Assembly: GCA_010015675.1 (NCBI GenBank)
Contig: ML976991.1
Span: forward strand, 969,017 to 1,033,016
Source: Byssothecium circinans
Lineage: Eukaryota; Ascomycota; Dothideomycetes; Pleosporales; Massarinaceae
Reading direction: 5' to 3'
DNA length: 64,000 nt
Shown: positions 13,498 through 25,449 of the stretch, piece after piece
Position numbering within the stretch: the first letter of the stretch is position 1
Layout of the letters: each line of letters opens with the position of its first letter
Notes under the pieces: generated by a model
The model's database searches: none
Seen by the model: only the letters and a program-made list of their open reading frames with translations
Told to the model about the DNA's origin: nothing
Translations under genes and position numbers: made by a program

Positions 13498-16400
13498 ATG
13501 GTATTCTGCACCTATTGTGGCCAGTCTTTTACACGGGATGAACACTTAGAACGGCACATTCTCACTCGTAAGTCGCATCTACACCATTGTACTTTGATGC
13601 ATCCGCTGATTGTCCACTTTCGTACAGACACCAACGTTAAACCTTTCAAATGTTTCACCTGCCACATGAGCTTTGCCCGCCGGTAAGGAATTCTACATAC
13701 CCAATACCACATGTGCACCTCTTCTCTGTGTAGAGCGCCGACTTCGAGGTTTGCCGAAATAGAAAGCTAACAAAACCCACAGTGACCTACTTCAGAGGCA
13801 CTATACGGTTCACGGTCGCGATGCGAACAACCAGGAGGGTCTTCCCCCCAGCGCTGGGATAATACCGAAGTCTGCCGGTCGAACGCCGATTGCTTGCAGT
13901 AACTGCGCCAAAACGAAGACGAAGTGCGATAAAAAGTTCCCCTGCAGTCGATGTGCACAAAGAAACCTCAAATGCACATTGCGTCCGACGCGTCGAGCAT
14001 CCAAGAATGTGAACCGGGTTGTGCCTCCGGGTGAGGCTGCTGCAAATGGAAATCCGAGCGAAGGTGGGAACGATAACGAATCTCAGAACAGCTCGGGCGG
14101 CAACTCCCCAGATCGTGAGGGTGGCAGCTCGCCTCATCAGCAGCCGCACCAAAACCTTTCGAAAGGGCAGCCTCCGCAACAACTTCCGTCGGCACCGAAT
14201 TCGCGCAATCCATCCATATCAAAGCCAGTGCAGCATGTCCACACAATCACCCCGGAGGAGAAAACACTCGTTATGCCAATCGCCACAACGACACCTCCAT
14301 TTTTTGACCAGCACTCTCCTCCCAACGGGCTTGCGACAACACTAGCCCCAGCACTATCTCCGCTCCCAACACCTGTTAATGGCTTCTTGTCACAAACGCC
14401 CATGTCTGGATATGATGACTTTATCCGGACGGTACGTGATAATACAGACGGCGCCAGCCCACAGTTCATCATGGATCCGTGGAATACCATGGCCATGGGC
14501 CAAGAATTCGATCACACGCCGATCGATCCATCTCTAATGATGCCCATGAATATGGACATAACCATGGGGTCCTCTGCCGATATTCTCGGCATGATACCTG
14601 GGATGTCACCCACCCATGGATTCGGCCAGAGTCAAACACCGCTCCAGACGCCGCAAATGGAGGGGTCCTTCTCGGATCTCCAAATTGGAAGTTCGGCATC
14701 CATGTTTTACCCCCAAACCCGACACACATCCATCGTCGATGCGGGTATCCCAGACCTTGGTGCCATCATTGCCGCCCAGGATGGGTGGACGGTCTTCCGT
14801 TGTACGCCATCAATATCTTCAAGCTCCTGCCCGCGGACTGCAAGGCTTAATCTAGAGCGCCTCGAGCAGAGTCTCAAAAACCATGAGGGGTGGAGTAAGT
14901 GGAGGCCGACTTTAGATGAGACGGACTACCATCACGAAGGCCGGGTAGACGTGGCGAAGATATACGACACAACGCGCGACAGGCTACTTGCTATAACACA
15001 AAGTTTCCTGCACAAGGCTCTTGACATCCACAAAGACGGCTCAAGCAGCTCTCCAAGTAGCGGTGGGTCACCTGGGTCAACTTCGTCGAACATCATTCTC
15101 CTCCCTCCTTCTCATGTGCTTGACCTCTTTCTTCGCTCGTATGCCAACTCTTTTGAACGCTTCTACCCAACAACAGCGCGCGGTCTTCTGGATGCAAATG
15201 AGTTAATGCAAAACTATAACGACAAAGCATCGAGTCTGCTTATTCTCATGATGATTGCGCAGGGGGCGATGACGATTCCATCGATTGAGGCACGCTGGTT
15301 GACCGGTGGCTTCACCGAGGCTTGCCGCATCTCACTTTTCGACCTCGTCGAGAAGAATATCAACATGTCCGGTGATCCCATCGTCCTTCGGGCAGCGCTT
15401 CTCTTCACTGTCCAAGCCGCGTGGAGTGGCGATAAGTGGCAGATGGATATCGGGATGGGCCAGCGGGGCATGTACTTTTCAATGCTACGACACTCTGGCA
15501 TCCTCGAACCACGGCAAGTAACGACACCTACGATGAATGGAAACACGACGGCGGATACATTGTGGAGAGAATGGATCCAGCAAGAAGGTCGAAGTCGGTA
15601 AGTGATGAAACCTTCGATGCTCCTGGACCTTTACGATCGCGATCTGATCACGTGACTCGCCTCGCTAACTCCTTCTAGACTAATCTACTCATGGGTTATG
15701 GTCGATCAAGATCTTTCCTTGTTCCACGACACCGCGCCTCTGTTCTCCGTGACTGAGTTTGGGGCACCGATGCCAGATGCTGATGGGTTGTGGCGAGCGA
15801 AGAATGCTTCAGAATGGTCCGAGATCTTCAGCCAGGTCCACGAATTCTCCAACGGGTATCCTTCGGTTGGTTCAGGTGCGAGACCGCTGAGCTTGAGAGA
15901 TCTTTTCCGTCATTTCCTGGATGATGACGTTATCGCTCAAAACATCCAACTCACCCCGTTACATCTCCGCCTTCTCTTGCATCCGCTCCAGACCATGGTG
16001 TGCCAGTACTGCCAACTCCTGAGTTGCTTCTCTGACAGCAAGGTGTCAAGACAGCGCTCGAGAGCTGTGACCGCAGCATCTACCCGCGTTCGTCTCGAAG
16101 AAGTGCAGTCGCTATTGCAACGATGGTTCGAGTTGGCAGAAAGGTACATGAAGATCAACCCCATCTGTCCTCTCATGCAAGCCAATCTCGTCATGTTCCA
16201 CCTCATCAGCCTCAACGCCGTCACCAACTTCCCAGAGATCGAGCGGCTTGCGCGGCGCGAAGTCATCGACGGCTCGTATCAGCAACTTCTCTGGACCCAC
16301 AAGAAGTGCATCTCGGACGTTCATGAGGCCATCTTCCACTCTGGGCAAATCCTCAGGACCATCAGGGAGATGCCCAAGGGTATCAGGCCTCCGTGGTGGG

Positions 16401-16720
16401 CAGGCGCAATCTACCGTGCTGCTCTCGTCCTCTGGACGGACTCCTTAACGCACAATGAGTCGCTTAGTCCGAATCAGCAGTATCATACTCCGTACCCGAA
16501 CGTCCCGGTGGATCGTCTTCAAGCGAACGATCCGGCGATCGTCCGCTATCTGACTCGAAGAGAAGGTATACCCACCCTAACGAGGAGGGACGGCGCTTTA
16601 GAGACCATCGATAATGGCTTCACTGTTCTTTCTCACTGCATAGAAGTTGTCGACGAGGGGATCGCGACGAGGTTTTCCGATGGCATTCGCGGGAAGCTCG
16701 AGAAGTTGGCGCGGGGGTGA
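13498..16720 (+). CDS. CMR1: CMR1/PIG1-type melanin transcription factor (two C2H2 fingers + Zn2Cys6 + fungal_trans)
   Basis: Four exons (13498-13567, 13628-13682, 13783-15597, 15679-16720) give 993 residues. The protein opens with two C2H2 fingers (C4/C7/H20/H24 and C32/C35/H48/H52), followed by a Zn2Cys6 binuclear cluster with cysteines at 80, 83, 90, 96, 99 and 106 in the classic spacing. A long Ser/Pro/Gln-rich linker leads to a fungal transcription factor middle-homology region in the second half. Both zinc-binding types in one protein is the signature of Cochliobolus Cmr1 and Magnaporthe Pig1, which activate DHN-melanin genes. Introns split both finger-coding regions, and the start sits just before the first finger as in the family. 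It is transcribed away from the PKS and toward the reductase. Target promoters are inferred. Confidence 0.88.
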
Positions 16721-19700
16721 AGCTGTCCTTCTCTTCTCTTCTAAAATATCCTCATCCACCACCACAGTGTCGTCCCACTGCAGGACGGTCCTGGCGGTGG
16801 TCTTCCTCCTTCCATATCTCTTCGATAGATTCTCATTGCCTGATTCGGAAGCGCTCTCGGATCACAACATAGGCAGAGTCGGGCTGCCTGTTCTCGCTGG
16901 CTGGAGACATGATTGGCATAAGGTTAACGGCGTTTAACTGGGCTCGATCGAAGTTTGGGTGCGTTTCCTGCTTCATGAATGACCTAGATCTTTCATAATC
17001 GTCATCTGAAGGGGAAGAGGAGGGGGTTGAGTAGTGTATACTACAACAACAATGTTGCTTGACAAGGTCAGGCAGGGGGTAATGAAGACGACGTCTTCTC
17101 ACTTGCTTTCTCACAAAAGCATTGAGATGAAGTTGGGTCTTCTTGGCTGTTGTCAATCAGACGTCCAGTCGAAGCCATGGAGGTCGAGATACTACAGCAC
17201 ATCTATTGACAGCGAGGCCTCGCAGTCGTTCGTCCACGTCATTCTTTTTAAGGCGTTTGGTCGTTGATGGTGCTTCGTATTGCGGAATATAATGTTGTAA
17301 CGAGTTCCCTTCAAATGAGACGTCCTTCGTATCCATGATGAACACGGTGATGTGGTGAAGGGGAGGACCCGGCCGTGATATCTTCTTCGCTTCCGGGGCC
17401 ATCGTTTCGTTACGCTTGATGCATGCGATGATGTATTTCGTGCGTGGCGTCTTTGGTGATCGTGATGGCGGGGTTGCTGGTCCTCGACACAGACTAAGTA
17501 GGCGGGTGATGGGACGGGGAGGCCACCACGTGATGGTGGGGTGACCTGGTGGCTGTCGAAGCTACGTGTGCGGGGACCTATGTATTTGAAACGACACATA
17601 CATCATCCTCCAACAGCGATAGAGAATGAAAAGATGCTCATCTGTCAAGCCTCCAAATCTAATGACCAGAGCCCGAGGAGGTGCGTCGGTACAGGGCAGA
17701 AACCCCCATCATATACTCCGAAGAAAAAGGGTTTCGGAGAGCACAACGGCTTCCGGAAATTGGACAAAGGGCCCCATTCTGAAGCCATATAGTGTACCAA
17801 AGAACTTGCATCTTCCGTACGACTGCATAGCATGCGCCCCTTGTCATGTCCTGCGCGACCCATCCCGTCCACGCCCGTCAGACACTGCATCTTTGAAAAG
17901 GCACAGAAGATCATCCTAAGACGGACGTTACCTAGAATACAGTACGTTTTCATGGTCACTGCGGCATGGTGGTAGATTACGTCCATCCTCCTTGAACCCA
18001 GGTCAGCGGTAAGAAACCTTGCAGTGATCTCTACGGTAAACGCTCTCATTGGGCGAAAGAAGTGACTCCTTGCTTTTGAAGGACTATGTAGTAAGAACAC
18101 CAGAATATCTATCCGTCTTGGGGGTATACGGTGGTCGGCCGTCGGCTCGGACAGATTTGTGGAGGCTCTAGGGGCGCTGGCATGCTGTGTGGGTGGGAGA
18201 ACGTGGTACAATAACGCCCGTCAGTATTGAAACGTCTTGCTGCAGACGCCTGCTTGAGAAGCTGACGCGTCTTGAAAACGGTAGTCTATTTGCACACTTA
18301 CGTTCGATGAAGCAGAAAAAGTCAGAAGAAGAATATCACGCAAGCAACTCATCAGAAATGAAGCCATAAAGATAGGCTCTGTTTTCTAAACCATAAATCA
18401 AATCTAACATCCGTTCTACCAGTTCATCATCATTCTTTTAAAAATCTCAACTCTGAGCTGCATACCTCAAGCTTCTCACCTGCACCGATCTACAGTAACA
18501 CAAGACCTGCCCGCCAAGTTGAGTGACGGCTGCCGCACCACACCGTCAGTAGCAGCACCGTGCGATCGGAATATAGTATGCAAAAATCTCCAGTCTGTCC
18601 TGAAGGAGGCAAAAGTTTATATATTTGGGTTGTACCGTGGCAGCAAAGCGTCGGTGAATCGGTGATTGCGACCACCGTGATATGCGGGCTATTGACACGG
18701 CGTGCAACAACCCACGCAGATATGACTTGCGGCGTATGAGATATCATGCAGGTTTTCGGTCGCTCTGCGGGGAAGGTTTGTTTTGGAGAGCTAAGGGCCT
18801 ATGGCTAGACTTGTTTGGGTTCGTTATGGGTGTCATTGATGCTCCTTTGAGAAATACTCCGAACAAGCTCATTGTTCGGACTTGGATTGGTATTCTAATT
18901 AACTCCTTACATTCTCATGCATCAAATGAATTTCAACAAGATCTAAGAATAGTTGACTTCAATCCTGCTATTTGGAGATACTGTTCAGGTTTCATGCAGT
19001 GACAAGCATCATCAGCCAGGTCCATGGTCATCTTGAAATCGTCCTCCGCCAAACCTTACACCGCCATTCTCATGAAATGTGCTAACAAACCTCATGTCGG
19101 TCGAATTGTTGGAGTACCCACTATTTTATTCGTAAATCTGGTCCGTGAAGCGGATGAAGCTACGGACATTGAGGGGACGAGCGATGTCAATGCTGTTATG
19201 GCGTAGCCTGACCCCGCTGAGAATCTCCCACGAAAGTCAAATAATGTGTTATGATTTCCTCATCTGACATGATGAGGTGAGATATAAATGCGAATCAACC
19301 CCTATGGCTGCTCTCTCAAGGTGGGTAGAATGATTAATAAGGTGTCACTGACAACATACACGAGCGTTTACGGCATTATGGCGAAAAGCCCGGAAATTCG
19401 GATTTTATAGGCTCTAATCAATTGTATCGTGAGTATTTCGAACAAGTATTCTGCAGGTTTGCCGATACGCACCCTAGGCACACACTGTCCGTCACTGGGG
19501 CACAGTGCGCGTGATTCATCGTTTTGAAAGGTATCTCCGACGGATACCTCGTCCCCAGTGTCTGACACTCTCCAGGTATACTAATTACAATAATTTATTC
19601 TCCGATGAATGATGTGGGCACAATGAAGAGCCAGTGACGGTGCTGAGCTCTCAGACAATGGAGTCATAATGAGCGATGCCCCGCTGATTGCATATTCCCA

Positions 19701-21101
19701 GCTGGGATATCCGTCGCTTCCGAAAGAATCTCACTGCTTCTTAGTGGTGATCCATGGTGAACCAGGGCACATACGGTCCGTTGGCGGTTGCTGATGCACG
19801 CAGCTCCCATCCTCGGAGTTGAAAGCTTTGCGCCCCTTATAAGTATATCAGCGCCCCTTTTCCAAAAAGTATGGTACACTCAGACTTGGCGGTCTTCACG
19901 TATGAGTGTTCCATTCCAGATGCGGTCGCAATCTTGAATCGTCGCTGTCAGTATAGTAAGTTGATTTCGTATTTTTCACCTTCCGTCAGTTCAGTCGGAC
20001 AGTTCAAGTTTGTGGAGGACGACTCCTCTCAAAGCAGAAGAATAACTTTCATTCGTTATAGTTCATCACTGTGTTCGCTCGTTTTCGTCACTTTGAGATT
20101 CAATGATGTTGGGTTGAAGTTGTCCGACAGCGCACGGGCGAGCTGACTCCACCCGAAAAACATTTGGGGAGCCGATGGCAGCGGGTGACGGCTTCACAGG
20201 CGGCGACAACTCCTTTTCCCGGAACCTGAGACGCGCCATTGTCTTTCGGACTTCTGCGCTGCAACTGCGCATTGGACCTGGGGATCCATCGACGTTGAGC
20301 TGTAGGGTGGTGTTGAGGATGGAACGGAGGGCCGGCGCGGCTCTCCCAGATGCCTGGGCCGCCGGGGTCATTTTTTATCACATGACCTATCTTTGCTCTC
20401 ACCTCCGTTCGACACAGCGTCATTCGGGTCGAACCCAAGAGCCGGGCTAATTACTGTTTTCGATTAGCGCCTTTTGCCAGGCGGCTCCCAGGGCCGCTTG
20501 TGTCCTCGCCTCCAGACCCTATCCAACAGCGGACAGAACATCTCACGTTTCTCACTCCAAGCACTTTTTGCCTCTGGCAACAATTATTTCGCTGTACAGT
20601 CACTAATTGCTCAATTAGAGCCTTACGCTGTTTTCGCGTCCAATCTGTGTCCGGGCACGAACGCTCGGCCCCGCACTTCTCCGGATTTTTGCCCAGTCCT
20701 TCGCAGAACATGATAACAGCCACAGACAACATTGGCTCTCCTACGGCAACTATCGATCGGGATAGGGTGGCTCAGGCGGCCAGAACTCCAGCTCTAGAAC
20801 TCACGGCAGGGCTCGATGATCCGAGCCTGTTACCGTTACGGGGAATGCCAGTTGAGAGATTGCACAATGGATCATTTGGCTGCGGGGAGCATCACAGGGG
20901 TATACAGGTCCACTGTCTATTGAATGCCTCCAATAATTGTCCGCTACCGTACCGAAGAATGAAGGCCTATATAGCCAGGACTCTTCACCAGCATTTTGGA
21001 GCATCATTCGCCTCGTCGATCACATCTTCACGACCTTCTATCATCTAGCTATCATCACCAACTCATCTGCCACCAAACCTGATCAATACCGAATAACCAC
21101 A
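16721..21101. other. Gene-poor intergenic region between regulator and reductase
   Basis: About 4.4 kb with no frame I can defend as a gene; the longest (17645-18211 minus, 20500-21048 plus) have no recognisable domain and the latter overlaps the probable reductase promoter. A TATATAG motif at about 20,967, some 135 bp before the reductase start, followed by C/T- and A/C-rich DNA, looks like its core promoter and leader. A GCGCCCCTT motif occurs twice near 19,830-19,860. Confidence 0.5.
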
Positions 21102-22016
21102 ATGGCTTCCACTCAGATCCCCACCTGGAGCTTGGAGGGCAAAGTTGCTGTCGTCACTGGCTCAGGTAAGTGCTCTTCGGTGGTATTTCCGTGTCGTTGT
21201 AGTATCCTGACAACTGATCAGGCCGTGGTATCGGCAAGGACATGGCTCTCGAGCTCGCCCGCCGTGGAGCGAAGGTCGTTGTCAACTATGCCAACAGCTC
21301 CGAAGCTGCGGAGGATGTCGTCAAGCAGATTAAGGCGATGAAGTCTGGAGCTGACGCGGTAGCCATCAAGGCCAACGTCGCCAACGTCAAGGAGACCCAG
21401 AAGCTCATGGATGAGGTTATTAAACACTTTGGCAAGCTTGACATCTGCTGCTCCAACTCTGGTGTTGTGTCCTTCGGCCACTTTAAGGACGTGACTGAGG
21501 AGGAGTATGACCGTGTCATGCAGATCAACACTCGCGGCCAATTCTTCGTCGCCAAGGAGGCATACAAGAGGATGGAGGTTGGTGGCAGGATCATCCTCAT
21601 GGGCTCCATTACTGGTCAGGCTAAGGGTGTTCCCAAACATGCTGTCTACTCCGGCTCCAAGGGTGCTATCGAGACCTTCGTCAGGTGCATGGCAGTCGGC
21701 AAGTCACTTCAATTTGGCCGGCTTTTTTATTCCTGCTAACATGAACACAGATGCTGGGGAGAAGAAGGTTACCGTCAACTGCGTCGCACCTGGTGGCATC
21801 AAGACCGACATGTACCACGCCGTCTGCCGCGAGTACATCCCGGGAGGTGACAAGCTCAGCGACGATCAGGTCGATGAGTACGCTTGCACTTGGTCACCGC
21901 ACAACCGTGTCGGACAGCCCATCGACATCGCTCGCGTGGTCTGCTTCCTCGCGTCTGGTGACGGTGACTGGGTGAACGGAAAGGTTATTGGCATTGACGG
22001 CGCCGCCTGCATGTAA
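21102..22016 (+). CDS. BRN1: 1,3,8-trihydroxynaphthalene reductase (short-chain dehydrogenase, DHN-melanin pathway)
   Basis: Three exons (21102-21165, 21222-21698, 21751-22016) encode 268 residues, the usual size. It is a classical SDR: cofactor motif TGSGRGIG at residues 19-26, SNSG at 99-102 in place of NNAG, and the catalytic set Ser150, Tyr164 and Lys168 (YSGSK). The close match to the Brn1/ThnR group, including the C-terminal GIDGAACM, supports NADPH-dependent reduction of 1,3,8-trihydroxynaphthalene to vermelone, and probably of tetrahydroxynaphthalene to scytalone, in the cytosol. The second intron uses a GC donor (gcaagt) with a normal AG acceptor; reading through it breaks the SDR. 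Being next to the CMR1-type gene and PKS supports the pathway role. Confidence 0.93.
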
Positions 22017-23482
22017 GAAGTGTTATTAGTGTTGGATTTTCTTTTGTCTATTTTTAGTTGTGCGAATACGTAAATGGTTTTAAAAACTTTCATGCGGTTC
22101 TGGATGTACTAGAAGGAACGAAACGCCAAATTTAGTTTTCATTTGCTCACTAGCACATCTTGGTGTCGAGGTCATGTTTGATGCCCGCATGCCTCAACAG
22201 GCTCTATGAGGGTTCAAAGCGTCTCATGTACGAGGCACTGAAATCCTCACTGCCTCATGATCCGAGTGATTTGCGCTACCTTTCCCATCACACGACCATT
22301 AGCTCGATGCTCGCCATCGTCTTGGACGGGCGGGATATGAAGTGATCCGGCAAAACAATGCGGCTTGTCGACTCTTCTAGATCAGTTTTCCAGTCATTCA
22401 ATAACTCACCCACTTGGGAAGAATTAGTTTCGGAAACGGATATTTCGTTCTGTTTGTTGATGCCATGTCGCAATCGAACGCTTTTGGGATGAAAGCGCTA
22501 GGCTGAATTCAGTTAGCTCAAATCATCGCCGAGGCTGCTTCAAATCATCACGAAAGAACAAGCTTTGAAACACCTTTCAAACAATTCCATCTGGCAACCT
22601 CAGTTTCGTCGCTTCCCACTTCAACGGTAACGCGACGCAGCTTGCAGCATGATAGCCTCTCAGTGATTACCTTACGCACATACTTGATGGCTTCAATGAG
22701 ACCGTTAAAAGGACCCCAAGACTACCACAGGTACATCTATATCTGTCAATATCGATCACCTCCCCAGGACCGTTCTGCTCTGTATACTAGATTCCAGTCG
22801 TTTCCCCCGAAAGAACTCATGGCAAAATTCAGCCCGAAAGCCGTCATACCATGGTACGGAGTCCAACGCCACGATATCAAATAGTCACCCATCTCGTGCT
22901 TCACAATGCTTCCTGCCTACAGCGCAGCCCTGCGGCTTCAACTATCAGAAGATCTAGAGCCAGTCACGAGCTAGAAGAGGAGTTTCACTAACAGCGAACC
23001 CATCGCCTAGCTGGATCTCCAGCCAAGCTTCCAGCATGGTGTGTGTCAAACCAAACGATTCGGCTCCGCATGAAACGGACACCACGCGCAAAAGAGACCT
23101 TGCCAAGTCGGATCAATGTTGGCCGTTCACAAAAGACCTAACTTCGACCAAGTAGGGTGATACTTCCCCAAGAGACTGGCCGTATGGCCTGGCTACGTGG
23201 GGGATTACCAGGAACCCACTGTTGCTGGTCCGGATGCAGGAGATCGTTCTTCATGTATGGAACAGCTATGACACCGGAATGCTTTGGACGGAACTTTCCT
23301 TCGCCGTGGCTCAACTGCAGCCCAAGACTTCTCATATTTAGTCTGGCTCCCAATTTACTTCCCCCTTGCACTTCTGTCCAGCCAGCCTGATCAGTAGCCG
23401 TCGTTCTTTCTAATATAGCATTAGACTTTCTTTCTTTCACAAGTTTTTAATCCGTAGCCCCGGCGGCTCTATTCCATTCACA
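22017..23482. other. Intergenic region
   Basis: About 1.5 kb between the reductase stop and the secreted-protein start. No open frame with a recognisable domain. The first 150 bp are AT-rich, as expected for the reductase 3' end, and the last 100 bp are T/C-rich, as expected for the next promoter. Nothing else stands out. Confidence 0.5.
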
Positions 23483-25449
23483 ATGACGTCTGGTACAGTC
23501 TCTTCTCTTTTGGTTCTGCTGCTGAGCTGCTCAGCAGCATTTGCGCAGACGCAGCCGGCGCAAACGCAACCGCAGCAGAACTCCGACCCGGATGTGCAGC
23601 TCGTGCAGTTTAATCAAGTACTTAATGTCAACGGCGATGTAAGTATACTTGCCTTTCAGCCACATATAAGACTAACAGATATAGATGGATCTTAACTCGT
23701 TCCAATTCCCCGACCGGTCGAAGCTTGAGACGTTTTCGCAGAAGCAGCAGCAAATAATCGTTAATCAAAACACGCCTGCCGTTCCTCCCAACCAGGTTAC
23801 TGGCTCCACTGGACAGCCATTCGTGGCTCTTATGGCACAATCCATGTCCATCAACACCAACGGCGCGACGGATCTTGTCGGTGGACAGGTCGAGCTCGCG
23901 ATGGACCCGCAGATGCTACAGCAAAACGCAGTAAACCCCGACAACGCATACGTCGCTAAGCTCTCGCCTGACAGGCAAACGTGGATGATCCAGGAGTCGA
24001 TGAGGACCGTCAACACGTATGTTTAGAGTCGTCAACTCACTAAAAAAGTCGCGCTAATGAATTCTAGCTCCGATATGACTGTCCGCATGGTAAAGCGTCA
24101 GCAACTTGATGGCGAGTACATGGTTCTAGGACGTCAGACCGTTGAGACCAACACTATGCTCACTCCCTTCGGAAGCGACAGCTCAACCCAGATTGCCATC
24201 CAGGGAACTGGTCTCCAGGAGAACGAATTCCAGGACGGATTCAGAATGTCGGTGCGGGCTACTCAGCCCATGACCATTAATGTGGATGTTAAGGATGGCA
24301 TTGACACCAGCCAATTGGCTGCTCTTCAGGGCCAGGAACCTGTCAACGACTACAGGTACTCCGTCACTACCAACCTTGCCGGTGTCCAGCCGGACCTCAA
24401 CCGCCAAGTCACCATCGTTCAGATGCCTAGTGAGTAACCCAAACTGTCTTCCGTCCGAACAAAGTTAACAGTGACAAGTCAATCCCCAGCGCATCCAGTC
24501 CATGATGCAGGCAATGGGTATTCAGCCCGGTGGTCAAGTTCAGCTCTCCGTGGCCCAGCGTAGTGTTCTCCAGAACCCCGGTGGTGCAACTGGCAACCTA
24601 GGTGGTGCTGCACCCCAGCGACGTGCTCGCGATCTCCACAGGCGTCAAATCGCTGGTGGTTCCCAGGCTGGAACTCCTACAACCGGCAATAACCCTGTCG
24701 CTTCCCAGCTCCTCCTCGCGCCCACTTTCACGCCTATCAACGCTGAGATGGTCCTTGACACCACTAATATGAGGGTTGCATTCCCCGTCTCTGCCGTCGA
24801 TGGCGAGTTCATCCTCACTATGCAGACAGCTGCTCAACAGCCCGGCCAAGGACAACAGCCCGGCCAAGGACAACAGCCTGGTCAAGGACTACAGCCTGGC
24901 CAAGAACAACAGCCTGGCCAAGGACAACAGCCCGGCCAAGGACAACAGGCTCCTCAAGGCGAAACTCCCCGTCCCGCTGGTGAGGGTCAAACTCCCCGTC
25001 CCGCTGGCGAAGGTCAAACTCCCCGTCCCGCTGGCGAAGGCCAAACTCCCCGCCCCGCTGGCGAGGGTCAAACTCCACGTCCCGCTGGCGAGGGTGAAGC
25101 TCCCCGTCCCGCTGGCGAAGCCCCCAGGCCGGCTGGTGAGGCTCCCCGGCCTGCCACTGAAGGTGCTGGCCGCAACGGAACTGCGTCTGCTGCCACTGAG
25201 GGAGAAAGGAAGCCTGCTGCCGAGGGAGAGGCTAAGCCCACCGCTGAGGGAGAGAGGAGGCCTGAGCGCCGCCAGGAGAAGAAAGAGGATGACAAGGCCG
25301 TTTCCGGCGAGGTCGCCCCCATCGGCTCTGTCTACATCACCATGCGCGAGGTCAACAGGATGGTAGAACTTGAACAATGGGGTGGCCAGGCTCCCATCTC
25401 CAAGATGATGAACGATTACGTCAAGGCCAACGGCGGTTCCGCGAACTAG
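23483..25449 (+). CDS. Secreted protein with Gln/Pro/Gly and Pro/Ala/Gly/Glu tandem repeats, function unknown
   Basis: Four exons (23483-23638, 23685-24016, 24068-24429, 24479-25449) give 606 residues. Residues 1-21 form a clear signal peptide, a Leu-rich stretch ending SAAFAQ. The next 300 residues are a conserved-looking region rich in Gln, Asn, Val and Thr, with no domain I can name. Near residues 354-357 an RRAR stretch (with a further RR at 361-362) resembles a Kex2-type processing site. From about residue 402 there are six QQPGQG-like hexapeptides, then several TPRPAGEGQ nonapeptides and APRPAGE variants, then a Lys/Glu-rich stretch and an ordinary 45-residue C-terminus. The third intron fits best as 24430-24478, because the acceptor at 24489 would break the frame. 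It is probably an extracellular or cell-wall-associated protein; the role is unknown. Confidence 0.8.
24835..25158 (+). repeat. In-frame coding minisatellites (18-bp and 27-bp units)
   Basis: Inside the last exon of the secreted-protein gene, about six 18-bp units encode QQPGQG variants (24835-24948). They are followed by about five 27-bp units encoding TPRPAGEGQ and shorter 21-24-bp variants encoding APRPAGE. All unit lengths are multiples of three, so copy-number change would keep the frame. The high GC and lack of stops also create long antisense open frames here, which I treat as artefacts. Confidence 0.85.

Noticed and set aside
17645..18211. 188-codon minus-strand open frame between regulator and reductase
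   Set aside because: No similarity or structure recognised, and no upstream promoter-like DNA; left unannotated.
20500..21048. 182-codon plus-strand frame just before the T3HN reductase
   Set aside because: Overlaps the probable core promoter and leader of the reductase and lacks domain features.
24889..25377. Long antisense frames opposite the secreted-protein repeats
   Set aside because: They arise from the GC-rich repeats on the coding strand; the sense strand has a signal peptide and consistent splicing.
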